Under the pieces are notes generated by a model. It was not told the origin of the DNA. It was given only the letters and a program-made list of their open reading frames with translations, and made no database searches. This document shows positions 1 through 5,705 of a stretch of 11,802 bases of DNA, piece by piece (positions within the stretch are counted from its first letter, which is position 1; each line of letters opens with the position of its first letter). Source of the stretch: an uncultured Clostridia bacterium (GTDB lineage Bacteria > Bacillota > Clostridia > Oscillospirales > UMGS1783); the NCBI GenBank assembly GCA_937892635.1, contig CALBKB010000213.1, positions 1 through 11,802 of the forward strand, in the 5' to 3' direction. Position numbers and translations under genes: made by a program.

Positions 1-98
1 CCCAGGCAGTGCATGCCGATGGCAAAGAAGAAGGGGGCGACGTTGGGATCGAGTTCGAGAACGTCGGCAATGATCATGTCTTTGGTGATTTGCTTCAT
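1..98 (-). CDS. DUF1858 domain protein, N-terminal part (truncated by window edge)
   Basis: Reading the minus strand from an ATG at 98 gives MKQITKDMIIADVLELDP, continuing to a GMHCLG-like stretch at residues 28-33 where the window ends. This matches the start of DUF1858 (hybrid-cluster-protein-associated redox disulfide) proteins, about 60-80 residue proteins or domains in which the GMHC cysteine pairs with a second cysteine a few residues later; that second cysteine lies outside the window. A Shine-Dalgarno AGGGAGG (complement of about 106-113) sits 8-9 bases before the start, and a promoter lies upstream at 129-157. The gene diverges from the dehydrogenase at 240. The role is not firmly known; redox sensing or Fe-S/NO-related chemistry is proposed for relatives such as the ScdA N-terminal domain. 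Family call is fairly secure, function is not. Confidence 0.75.
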   Translation of the reverse strand, partial: MKQITKDMIIADVLELDPNVAPFFFAIGMHCL

Positions 99-128
99 GA
101 GGTTATCCTCCCTAATTTTTCTATTTTT

Positions 129-157
129 ATTATACCGACACGGTGGGCATTATGCAA
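129..157 (-). promoter_or_regulatory. Sigma-A promoter for the DUF1858 gene
   Basis: On the minus strand TTGCAT (complement of 152-157) is followed after 17 bases by a perfect TATAAT (complement of 129-134). The expected transcript start near 122 leaves a leader of about 24 bases carrying the AGGGAGG site. Confidence 0.6.
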
Positions 158-176
158 GATTTTTATGGAAAAAGAC

Positions 177-205
177 TTGAAAAGAGAAAGCAAAACCGCT
201 ACAAT
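177..205 (+). promoter_or_regulatory. Sigma-A promoter for the SDR gene
   Basis: TTGAAA (177-182), a 17-base spacer and TACAAT (200-205). The transcript would start near 212, about 28 bases before the ATG at 240. It lies back to back with the promoter at 129-157. Confidence 0.7.
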
Positions 206-239
206 AAAGACAACATCTATACATAAAGGAGATCCCCTT

Positions 240-1064
240 ATGAGCAAGAGAGTCGCGTTTGTAACCGGTGCATCCAACGTAACCGGCAAAGCTATTGCCC
301 TGGAAATGGCCAAGGCAGGTTATAATGTGATCGGTTTTAGCTACATTGGCAACGAAGAGGGCGCCAAAAAGACCAAGGCCGAGCTGGAGGCGCTGGGCGC
401 CACGGCCGCCTATTATAAGATGGACACCCGCAATATCGAGGAGGCGATGGCCACCCTCAATACCTTCACCGAAGAATACGGCGCGCTCGACGCCATGGTC
501 AACAACGTCGGCATCACGACGGTGTGGAAGTTCTTGGACGTTACGCTTGATGATTTCAATTGGCTCAGCGAAGTAAACATTCGCGGTACCTATTTCATGA
601 TGCAGGCGGCAGCCAAGAATATGATCGCCAACAACAAGAAGGGCTTTATCGTTAACATTTCTTCGGTGCACGCCATCGGCACCTTCCCCGGCTCGTCGGT
701 ATATGCCACCACCCGTGCCGCCGTGTCGCGCATGACCCGCTCGGTTGCGCTGGAACTTTCGCCCTACGGCATCACCGTCAACGCCTTTGCGCCCGGCTAT
801 GTGGATATGACTTCGGGGCCCAAGTTTGAGGATCCCGAAAAGAAGGAAGCCGAGCTTGCCAAGATGAAGAAGGCGGCCCGTTACATGCCCACCCGCCGCT
901 GGCAAAAGCCGCAGGAGATTGGCGAATGTGTGGCCTTCCTCTGCTCCGAGTCGGCCCGCTTCATCGTCGGCCAGACTATTTTTGCCGAGGGCGGCGTCAC
1001 CATCCCGATGGGTTCGGCACCCGCCTGGCCCGACGTCATCGGACTCAACAAAGATATCGACTAA
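240..1064 (+). CDS. Short-chain dehydrogenase/reductase (SDR family), YxxxR variant
   Basis: A 274-residue NAD(P)-dependent oxidoreductase of the classical SDR type. The start is the ATG at 240 because AAAGGAG at 225-231 sits 8 bases upstream and the protein then opens with the cofactor strand MSKRVAFVTGASNVTG; in-frame codons further upstream precede the promoter and have no ribosome site. Visible motifs are TGxxxxxG at residues 9-16, NNVG at 88-91 (usually NNAG), the structural Asn113 in VNIRG, the catalytic serine in NISS (141-142), Tyr155, and a PGYV segment at 185-188. The fourth residue after Tyr155 is Arg159 (CGT), where classical SDRs have the catalytic Lys. About 20 residues follow the usual EGG end (IPMGSAPAWPDVIG...). 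The length is typical. The closest relatives are FabG-like 3-oxoacyl reductases and sugar or polyol dehydrogenases; the substrate cannot be read from sequence. Monocistronic, with its own promoter and terminator. Confidence 0.9.
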   Translation: MSKRVAFVTGASNVTGKAIALEMAKAGYNVIGFSYIGNEEGAKKTKAELEALGATAAYYKMDTRNIEEAMATLNTFTEEYGALDAMVNNVGITTVWKFLDVTLDDFNWLSEVNIRGTYFMMQAAAKNMIANNKKGFIVNISSVHAIGTFPGSSVYATTRAAVSRMTRSVALELSPYGITVNAFAPGYVDMTSGPKFEDPEKKEAELAKMKKAARYMPTRRWQKPQEIGECVAFLCSESARFIVGQTIFAEGGVTIPMGSAPAWPDVIGLNKDID

Positions 1065-1071
1065 ACCCCAT

Positions 1072-1102
1072 AACAGCGCAGCATTACGCTGCGCTGTTTT
1101 TT
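1072..1102 (+). terminator. Intrinsic terminator of the SDR gene
   Basis: A perfect 11-bp GC-rich stem (1072-1082 with 1088-1098), loop ATTAC, and an unbroken T run at 1097-1102, starting 8 bases after the stop codon. Confidence 0.9.
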
Positions 1103-1515
1103 AATGCTTATAAAGAAAAGAGCGAGAGATATAGGGCTGTACTCTTAAGGACAGTTTGGCAAGAATGGGGATGTCTCATTGAGAATTTAGGAAAACAATG
1201 CAAAACCAAACAGCATGGTGAGAATTTTGTTTCAGGCGAATTCTTAATGAGAACATATTTTGGGCGAACGGATTTTGAGCAGAAGCAAACAAACTTGAGA
1301 AAACCATAAGTTTTTTAACTTTAATTTCTTTTAAAATTCAACAAAAGCAAAGGTAGAGGTATTGATTAACAATACCTCTACCCATTTTTTTGCGATTATG
1401 CCGAAATGCGACAGCCTCATTTTGAATTTGTATCTACAAATGCAGTGTTTGCCAAGAAAATTGACAAGTAAATTAACAGCTAAAAGATATAAAGACCCGG
1501 CAAGCTTTGGTGGCC
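1103..1515. other. AT-rich non-coding stretch between SDR and gpsA
   Basis: About 410 bases with no credible gene. Open frames here lack ribosome binding sites, are short or continue out of frame from neighbouring genes, and have no recognisable protein motif. The only clear structure is the 13-bp hairpin at 1352-1382. Base composition is clearly richer in A+T than the SDR gene and blends into the low-GC gpsA gene. A decayed gene or insertion remnant is possible but nothing identifiable is left. Confidence 0.6.
1352..1391. terminator. Strong hairpin terminator, probably ending the gpsA transcript
   Basis: A perfect 13-bp inverted repeat (1352-1364 with 1370-1382), loop ATTAA. On the plus strand it is followed by CA and seven Ts (1385-1391). 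On the minus strand, which gpsA uses, the stem is followed by TTTGCTTTTG, a usable though imperfect U tract. It lies about 125 bases beyond the gpsA stop codon. It may act in both directions; no plus-strand gene needing it is visible after the terminator at 1072. Confidence 0.7.
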
Positions 1516-2562
1516 TCAAATGTGATTGAATGCAGAACTGCTCAATTCGCATTTCAGCTCCCTTGACATCAGCATTTGAATAGCCTTAGAAACTGCCACC
1601 CTGCCGTTACATATCGCATCGACCGTTTCAACAATCGGCATTTCCACGGTATATTTTTGAGCTAATCTAATGGCAGCGGGCAAGGCATTGATGCCCTCAA
1701 CAACCATACCAACCTGCTCGATCGCTTTATCGACCGCAACACCTTGTCCTATCAGCATACCGCAACGATTGTTACGGCTGTGCATACTGGTTGCGGTAAC
1801 GATCAGATCTCCGATGCCTGCCAAGCCTCCGAATGTTTGCTCTCTGCATCCCATAGCGATACCTAAACGGGAAATCTCAGCAATTCCACGCGTAATAAGC
1901 GCGGCTTTTGCATTATCTCCGCAACCGAGCCCGGTTGCAATGCCGGAAGCCAAGGCAATAACGTTCTTTAATGCACCGCACAGCTCTACTCCGCGAATGT
2001 CATCGTTGGTATATACTCGCATACAGCCAACAGTAAACACCTTTTGAACCGTTGCTGCCGCCTCGACATCGTTACTTGCCGATGTGATAGTCGTAGGAAG
2101 ATCCTTAATCACTTCTTCTGCGTGAGTCGGACCGGACAGAGCAACTAACTTTACCGTAGGGTTCCTAAGCTCGTCTGCAATAATCTCGGTCATCGTATAG
2201 AGTGTTTCCGATTCAATTCCCTTAGCGACGTCTACGATTATCTGTCCGTCCACTATATAAGGTGCCGCCTTTCTTGTCGTTGCTCTAACAAAGGGCGACG
2301 GAACAGCAAACACTAATATATCCATACCGGAACAAGCTTCTCGAATATCCTTTGTATATACGATTTGCTTCGGTAAATCCACATCGAAAAAATTCGGATG
2401 CCTTCCGGTTGCTAAAAGATTATCTATCTCCTTTTCAATAGCAGACCAAACGGTTACTGAGTTTCCTGCATTGCATAGCATTCTTGCAAGAGCAACGCCC
2501 CATGTGCCTGCGCCCAAGACACCAATATTCATCATATTTTGTATTGCTTTATCCTCCGTCAT
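1516..2562 (-). CDS. gpsA: NAD(P)H-dependent glycerol-3-phosphate dehydrogenase
   Basis: A cytosolic enzyme that reduces dihydroxyacetone phosphate to sn-glycerol 3-phosphate, the backbone for membrane phospholipids. Numbered from the first ATG (348 residues), the Rossmann motif VLGAGTWG is at 15-22, the conserved AKGIE at 113-117, SGPTHAEE at 143-150, the catalytic lysine in GALKN (Lys199), and the family signature around GGLAGIGDLIVTATS and HSRNNRCG at 245-268. Nothing is missing. The start is uncertain: the ATG at 2562 has no upstream Shine-Dalgarno, whereas family members normally begin at MNIGVLGAG, i.e. the ATG at 2532 (or 2535). A GGAGG lies inside the first codons but 17 bases from 2535, too far to be ideal. 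GC is about 45-47% in the lines I counted, against about 63% in the SDR and dnaA, hinting at different ancestry. It is alone, with no plsY or der beside it. Confidence 0.95.
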   Translation of the reverse strand: MTEDKAIQNMMNIGVLGAGTWGVALARMLCNAGNSVTVWSAIEKEIDNLLATGRHPNFFDVDLPKQIVYTKDIREACSGMDILVFAVPSPFVRATTRKAAPYIVDGQIIVDVAKGIESETLYTMTEIIADELRNPTVKLVALSGPTHAEEVIKDLPTTITSASNDVEAAATVQKVFTVGCMRVYTNDDIRGVELCGALKNVIALASGIATGLGCGDNAKAALITRGIAEISRLGIAMGCREQTFGGLAGIGDLIVTATSMHSRNNRCGMLIGQGVAVDKAIEQVGMVVEGINALPAAIRLAQKYTVEMPIVETVDAICNGRVAVSKAIQMLMSRELKCELSSSAFNHI

Positions 2563-2601
2563 TTTTTATCACAGTTTAACGAACCAATAGGGCCCCCTGC
2601 T

Positions 2602-2610
2602 ATTATAGCA
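2602..2610 (-). promoter_or_regulatory. Extended -10 promoter element for gpsA
   Basis: On the minus strand the sequence TGCTATAAT (complement of 2602-2610) is a perfect TATAAT preceded by the TGn extension. No good -35 is present 16-18 bases upstream, which the extended -10 could offset. The transcript would start near 2595. Confidence 0.55.
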
Positions 2611-2613
2611 CAA

Positions 2614-2649
2614 AAACCACAGATTGATTTTCTGTGGTTTCTGTTTTTT
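2614..2649. terminator. Hairpin terminator between gpsA and the acidic protein gene
   Basis: A perfect 10-bp inverted repeat (2614-2623 with 2631-2640) with a 7-base loop. The plus side is followed by CTG and six Ts (2644-2649), the minus side by TTTTTG. It probably ends the minus-strand transcript of the gene at 2739-3266, immediately upstream of the gpsA promoter. Confidence 0.6.
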
Positions 2650-2738
2650 AGCCAACAGAGCGGTCTGTTTTTCTTTTGTCAACAGGTAATATATTCTCAA
2701 ACTGTCCTTTAGGGTACCGTCCTATCTCTCGCTCTTTT

Positions 2739-3266
2739 TTATTCGGTTTCGGAAAGAATCTCCAGCACGGCCTCGGAGGGCGCGGAAACGGGCTGACGAA
2801 TGATCTGCTTGCTCTCTTTTTCGATATGAGGCAGGCCTTCGGCCTCTTTCTTCATCTCCTTGACCACATCGGCATAGATGCGGGCATATTCGTCCTCGTC
2901 GGTGGTCGCTTTACTTTCAGCCATCTGTTCGTGAAGTTCATCGAGCAGGGCCTCGACATCTTTGGTGACCGTCATATCAGGAGCTTCGGGTGAGCCATAG
3001 GGCGCCTTATCCTTAACCTGCTCGATACGGTCGAATATCTCATTCTTTTTCTGTTCGACGGCATTGGCCACAGCGGCGGAGGCGGCGGCGCGCAGCGCGG
3101 CTTCTTCCTTGCGAGCCTGTTCGAGCGGCATATCCTCTACGGCAATCGCGGCATTCTCAACCAACTGCTGCACCTGCTGCACGCCGGCAACGGCCGTTTC
3201 GAGCAGCGCATCGGCAGCCTTCTTAAATTCACTTACCTCTGTCGTGTTATCTCTGTTTTCTTCCAT
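2739..3266 (-). CDS. Hypothetical acidic, helix-rich protein
   Basis: A 175-residue protein I do not recognise. It has no signal peptide, no membrane segment and no cysteine, and is strongly acidic. Residues 10-75 are alanine-, glutamate- and glutamine-rich (KKAADALLETAVAGVQQV, then a run of alanines at 60-70) and look like long amphipathic helices, loosely phasin-like. A proline/glycine break at 88-97 leads to a second helical stretch at 101-145 (VEALLDELHEQM, YADVVKEMKKEAE). The frame is supported by an AGGAG site (complement of 3272-3276) 5 bases before the ATG at 3266 and by a near-consensus promoter at 3296-3324. It diverges from the radical SAM gene. Real gene: likely. Function: unknown; a cytosolic scaffold or coiled-coil protein is only a guess. 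Confidence 0.8.
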   Translation of the reverse strand: MEENRDNTTEVSEFKKAADALLETAVAGVQQVQQLVENAAIAVEDMPLEQARKEEAALRAAASAAVANAVEQKKNEIFDRIEQVKDKAPYGSPEAPDMTVTKDVEALLDELHEQMAESKATTDEDEYARIYADVVKEMKKEAEGLPHIEKESKQIIRQPVSAPSEAVLEILSETE

Positions 3267-3295
3267 AACTACTCCTAAGGGGTGGCGTTTTCTGT

Positions 3296-3324
3296 ATTAT
3301 AGCAGATTTTGGCGGCCTTGGCAA
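3296..3324 (-). promoter_or_regulatory. Strong sigma-A promoter for the acidic protein gene
   Basis: On the minus strand TTGCCA (complement of 3319-3324), a 17-base spacer, and TATAAT (complement of 3296-3301) preceded by the TGC extension. The leader is about 23 bases. Confidence 0.75.
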
Positions 3325-3337
3325 GTGAGAAAAAATA

Positions 3338-3366
3338 CTGGCTTTTTGCCGTATTTGTGATACAAT
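3338..3366 (+). promoter_or_regulatory. Extended -10 promoter giving a leaderless radical SAM transcript
   Basis: TGATACAAT (3358-3366) is an extended -10; a weak -35, CTGGCT, lies at 3338-3343 with a 17-base spacer. The transcript start expected 7 bases past the -10 falls at 3373, which is the A of the ATG. No Shine-Dalgarno precedes that ATG. Confidence 0.6.
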
Positions 3367-3372
3367 AGCCGT

Positions 3373-4239
3373 ATGGAAACGATTTGTATTGCTTGTCCGC
3401 GACACTGCGGTGTCGATCGGAGCCAAAACAAGGGAATATGCGGCGTGCCCGACACCTTTTTGCTGGCGCGTGCCGCTGTGCACCATGGCGAAGAGCCTTG
3501 CCTCTCGGGCGATCGGGGGAGCGGTGCCGTCTTTTTCTCGGGCTGTAATATGCGCTGTGTCTTTTGCCAGAACCATGAGATTTCGCAGGCAGGCAAGGGG
3601 CAGGCGGTATCGGCACAGCGACTGAACGAGATTTTTGAGGAATTGGCGGCGCAGGGTGCGCACAACATCAATCTGGTGACGCCGACCCATTACACGCAGG
3701 CGCTGTTGCCCTTGTTGGACGGCATAGCGCTGCCCGTGGTTTGGAACAGTTCGGCCTATGAATCGGTGGAGGTGCTCAGGCAGTTAGCGGGCAAGGTGGA
3801 TATCTATCTGCCCGACATGAAATTTGCCGACGCCGAATTGGCACAACAACTGGCCAAGGCGCCCGACTATCCCGCGGTAGCGCGCGCGGCCATCTTGGAA
3901 ATGTATCGGCAGGTAGGTCCGTACGTGATGGCGGACGGACAGCTGCGCTCGGGCGTGCTGATCCGTCATCTGGTTTTGCCGGGACAGCTCGAAAATACCT
4001 ATGCGGTCATTGACTGGGTAGCTGACACCTTTGGAACGGGACAGGTGCTCTTCTCGCTGATGAGCCAATACACGCCCTATCGGGCATTGGGCGGTGATCT
4101 GGATCGACCTCTGGATAAACGAGAGTGGATTCGGGCACGTAATTATATGAAAAAACGGGGCATTACCGAGGGGTATGTTCAACATCCCTCATCGGCACGC
4201 CCCGAGTATACGCCACCCTTTGATTTTACGGGATTATAA
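3373..4239 (+). CDS. PflX-type radical SAM protein (COG1313-like)
   Basis: A 288-residue radical S-adenosylmethionine protein related to pyruvate formate-lyase activating enzymes. The radical SAM cluster motif CxxxCxxC is at Cys58, Cys62, Cys65 (GCNMRCVFCQNHEIS). The N-terminus METICIACPRHCGVDR adds Cys5, Cys8 and Cys12, with Cys23 in GICG, the extra cysteine set typical of this subfamily. Further family landmarks are NLVTPTHY (100-107), IYLPDMKF (144-151), IRHLVLPG (197-204) and SLMSQYTP (228-235). Length and start agree with relatives, so the ATG at 3373 is the true start although it lacks a ribosome binding site. The family's substrate is unknown; by homology it should generate a 5'-deoxyadenosyl radical and may activate a glycyl radical enzyme, but none is encoded here. 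It ends convergently with the membrane protein gene. Confidence 0.92.
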   Translation: METICIACPRHCGVDRSQNKGICGVPDTFLLARAAVHHGEEPCLSGDRGSGAVFFSGCNMRCVFCQNHEISQAGKGQAVSAQRLNEIFEELAAQGAHNINLVTPTHYTQALLPLLDGIALPVVWNSSAYESVEVLRQLAGKVDIYLPDMKFADAELAQQLAKAPDYPAVARAAILEMYRQVGPYVMADGQLRSGVLIRHLVLPGQLENTYAVIDWVADTFGTGQVLFSLMSQYTPYRALGGDLDRPLDKREWIRARNYMKKRGITEGYVQHPSSARPEYTPPFDFTGL

Positions 4240-4268
4240 AAGGACTTGTCGATAAGACAAGTCCTTTC
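4239..4268. terminator. Bidirectional hairpin terminator
   Basis: A perfect 12-bp inverted repeat (4239-4250 with 4256-4267), loop GATAA. It overlaps the stop codon of the radical SAM gene and ends 2 bases before the stop of the convergent membrane protein gene. The U tracts are short on both sides (TTTCCTT on plus, TTTTAT on minus). Confidence 0.75.
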
Positions 4269-4269
4269 C

Positions 4270-4959
4270 TTAATCGAAGTACCGCTCCCATTTGGGAAAG
4301 AGGCTGGGGAAGACAACATATTTTCCCAAGAGTCGGTCAAACAGGCCGATGACGGGGCCGTTGACCAGAGCGAGAATGACGGTGGCCACACCGATGCCGA
4401 CAAATTTTCCAAATAACACCAACGTCATGATCAGCGCCAAGGCCAAGAAGGAGAAATCGAAGATCATTTTGATACGGGTGCGGTCCACCTTCCGATAGGC
4501 GCTGACGCCTTTGACGAAGAAATCATACATCTGGGCATACAGATAGGGGCGAAAGCTCAGCGCCACGCTAAAGGCGGTGATCAGACTGCCAACCGTAAAT
4601 AAGGCGATGCGCAGCGGCCAGCCCATGCTGCCGGGCGGCGTGATGGCGGGGTTAAACAGGGGAATAATCTGCCGCCACAGATCAAGGAAGGCGCCGTAGA
4701 TCAGGCAGGTGGCAAAAGAGACCAGATAGGTCAGGCGCACCCGACGTACCAAAATACAAAAGACGACCAACAACAGCGCCTGTACGATATATTCGCTTTG
4801 CCCGAAGGTGACAACGCCCAACGCTTGGCTGAGAATATAGGCGGGAGCGACGATCATAGACAGACCGAGGTCGGCGGCCGATACCATGGCTACCGCGAAG
4901 GACATGGCTATGATAGAAATAAGATAAGCCAGTTCGTTGGGGATGGTGATTTTTTTCAT
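4270..4959 (-). CDS. YczE/YitT-type multi-spanning membrane protein (DUF6198-like)
   Basis: A 229-residue integral membrane protein. Hydrophobic stretches at about 11-32, 56-72, 76-98, 114-138, 166-186 and 188-206 suggest five or six helices, with positively charged loops around 71-75 (VRRVR) and 151-164 (GVSAYRKVDRTRIK). The segments DLGLSMIVAPAYILS (30-44) and GIGVATVILALVNGPVIGLF (188-207) resemble the glycine-rich repeats of the YczE/YyaS/YitT group. The start at 4959 has GAGG about 10 bases upstream and a good promoter at 5005-5033. The function of this family is not established; a transport role is usually assumed. It stands alone, divergent from the tRNA genes. Family assignment is from memory of pattern, so moderate confidence; that it is a real membrane protein is near certain. 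Confidence 0.85.
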   Translation of the reverse strand: MKKITIPNELAYLISIIAMSFAVAMVSAADLGLSMIVAPAYILSQALGVVTFGQSEYIVQALLLVVFCILVRRVRLTYLVSFATCLIYGAFLDLWRQIIPLFNPAITPPGSMGWPLRIALFTVGSLITAFSVALSFRPYLYAQMYDFFVKGVSAYRKVDRTRIKMIFDFSFLALALIMTLVLFGKFVGIGVATVILALVNGPVIGLFDRLLGKYVVFPSLFPKWERYFD

Positions 4960-5004
4960 AAATCCGTCCTCTTTTTGGTTTTTATGAGGGATTGTGCGAT
5001 TTTT

Positions 5005-5033
5005 ATTATCGCCTATTATGTCGAAAAAGTCAA
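5005..5033 (-). promoter_or_regulatory. Sigma-A promoter for the YczE/YitT-type gene
   Basis: On the minus strand TTGACT (complement of 5028-5033), a 17-base spacer and GATAAT (complement of 5005-5010). The leader is about 40 bases. Confidence 0.65.
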
Positions 5034-5069
5034 CACGGCGAAATTACGGCAAATAATCCCGATAGCTTC

Positions 5070-5098
5070 TTGACAGTGACCGGTTTTTGTGCTACAAT
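5070..5098 (+). promoter_or_regulatory. Strong sigma-A promoter for the tRNA-Ser genes
   Basis: A perfect TTGACA (5070-5075), a 17-base spacer and TACAAT (5093-5098) preceded by TGC. The transcript would start near 5105, 8 bases before the first tRNA. Confidence 0.85.
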
Positions 5099-5112
5099 CA
5101 AGGAACAAATCG

Positions 5113-5199
5113 GGAGAAGTGTCCGAGTGGTTTAAGGAGCCGGTCTTGAAAACCGGTGACTCGAAAGAGCCGTGGGTTCGAATCCTACCTTCTCCGCCA
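5113..5199 (+). tRNA. tRNA-Ser (anticodon UGA)
   Basis: An 87-base class II tRNA. The acceptor stem GGAGAAG (5113-5119) pairs with CTTCTCC (5189-5195), followed by discriminator G and an encoded CCA (5197-5199). The anticodon stem CCGGT/ACCGG (5140-5144, 5152-5156) closes a 7-base loop with TGA at 5147-5149, reading UCA. A long variable arm with a CTC/GAG stem (about 5160-5169) marks it as serine. The T arm is at 5172-5188 with the TTCGAAT loop. Confidence 0.97.
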
Positions 5200-5242
5200 C
5201 AGAATACTCCCGTCATATACGGATATAATATACGTCACACCC

Positions 5243-5336
5243 GGAGAAGTACTCAAGTTGGTGACGAGGCGCCCCTGCTAAGGGCGTAGGCCGGCTAAAC
5301 CCCGGTGCGAGGGTTCGAGTCCCTCCTTCTCCGCCA
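5243..5336 (+). tRNA. tRNA-Ser (anticodon GCU)
   Basis: A 94-base class II tRNA with the same acceptor stem as its neighbour (GGAGAAG 5243-5249 with CTTCTCC 5326-5332), discriminator G and encoded CCA (5334-5336). The anticodon stem CGCCC/GGGCG (5270-5274, 5282-5286) holds GCT at 5277-5279, reading AGC and AGU. It has a long variable arm, and a T arm at 5309-5325. It lies 43 bases after the first tRNA; co-transcription is likely, although a lone TATAAT at 5224-5229 could be a second start. Confidence 0.97.
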
Positions 5337-5378
5337 AAATCGACAAATCTCGACAGAGGTTTGTCGATTTTACTTTTT
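5336..5378 (+). terminator. Terminator of the tRNA-Ser operon
   Basis: A perfect 12-bp inverted repeat (5336-5347 with 5360-5371) whose loop can form a further CTC/GAG pairing, followed by ACTTTTT. It begins at the last base of the second tRNA. Confidence 0.8.
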
Positions 5379-5550
5379 ACCTCTTCACTCTTCACTTTTC
5401 ACTATTCCCTACTGTCGATTTTGGCAAGTAATAAGTAATGGTGAATAGTGAAGAAGTTTCGGTGTGCCTACGGCACGAATTATAAAATATATAGGAGTTC
5501 GAACACATAGGTCAAAAATTATAATTACTTTGAATTTGTACTTCCTTTCC

Positions 5551-5586
5551 AAACAAAGAACCACCCAAATGGGTGGTTTTTTGTTT
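5551..5586. terminator. Long symmetric hairpin, terminator-like
   Basis: A 16-bp stem (5551-5566 with 5571-5586, one G-U pair) with loop AAAT and a core of ACCACCC/GGGTGGT; the distal part of the 3' arm is TTTTTTGTTT. It can terminate plus-strand transcription entering from the tRNA side and sits 65 bases before the next promoter. Confidence 0.7.
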
Positions 5587-5650
5587 GATGAGGTATGAAA
5601 ACCGAGAAGCAAAGCGCCTTCCTCTCTTTTTCGTACGATCTTTCCTTTTC

Positions 5651-5679
5651 TTGCTTTTTTGGTCGAGGTATTCTATAAT
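5651..5679 (+). promoter_or_regulatory. Sigma-A promoter of the NusG-II/Gx operon
   Basis: TTGCTT (5651-5656), a 17-base spacer and a perfect TATAAT (5674-5679). The leader before the ATG at 5706 is about 20 bases and carries AGGAGG. Confidence 0.7.
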
Positions 5680-5705
5680 AAAAGTTGATAAAAGGAGGGA
5701 AGGAT

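Larger units (their letters stand above)
5379..5690. repeat. Non-coding stretch with a candidate dispersed repeat and hairpins
   Basis: About 310 bases without a credible gene. From 5380 come loose tandem copies of TTCAC(T/C)-type units (5384-5407), answered by an inverted copy at 5443-5452 (10-bp match GAATAGTGAA to TTCACTATTC at 5398-5407, 35-base loop). TGTCGATTTT occurs twice (5362-5371, 5413-5422), so part of the tRNA terminator is repeated. A small hairpin GTGCC-TAC-GGCAC lies at 5464-5476, followed by an AT-rich run. This layout resembles short non-autonomous dispersed repeats seen in clostridial genomes, but copy number cannot be judged from one window. Confidence 0.45.

Noticed and set aside
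9..239. N-terminal extension of the SDR reading frame
   Set aside because: It lies upstream of the promoter at 177-205 or in its leader, overlaps the opposite-strand DUF1858 gene, and has no ribosome binding site; AAAGGAG fixes the start at 240.
150..905. 251-residue open frame on the minus strand opposite the SDR gene
   Set aside because: A shadow of the GC-rich SDR codons: rich in His, Arg and Gly with no family motif.
1331..1552. 73-residue minus-strand frame overlapping the gpsA end
   Set aside because: No ribosome site, includes both arms of the 13-bp terminator hairpin, and overlaps gpsA out of frame.
3275..3690. Several overlapping minus-strand open frames opposite the radical SAM gene
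   Set aside because: Three mutually overlapping frames, all arginine/proline-rich and without ribosome sites; typical shadows of a GC-rich gene.
5016..5395. Short protein frames across the two tRNA genes on both strands
   Set aside because: They read through clear tRNA-Ser genes; such peptides are a well-known annotation artefact.
5384..5407. CRISPR-like array from repeated TTCACT units
   Set aside because: Units are only 6-8 bases, touching and degenerate, with no spacers and no cas genes.
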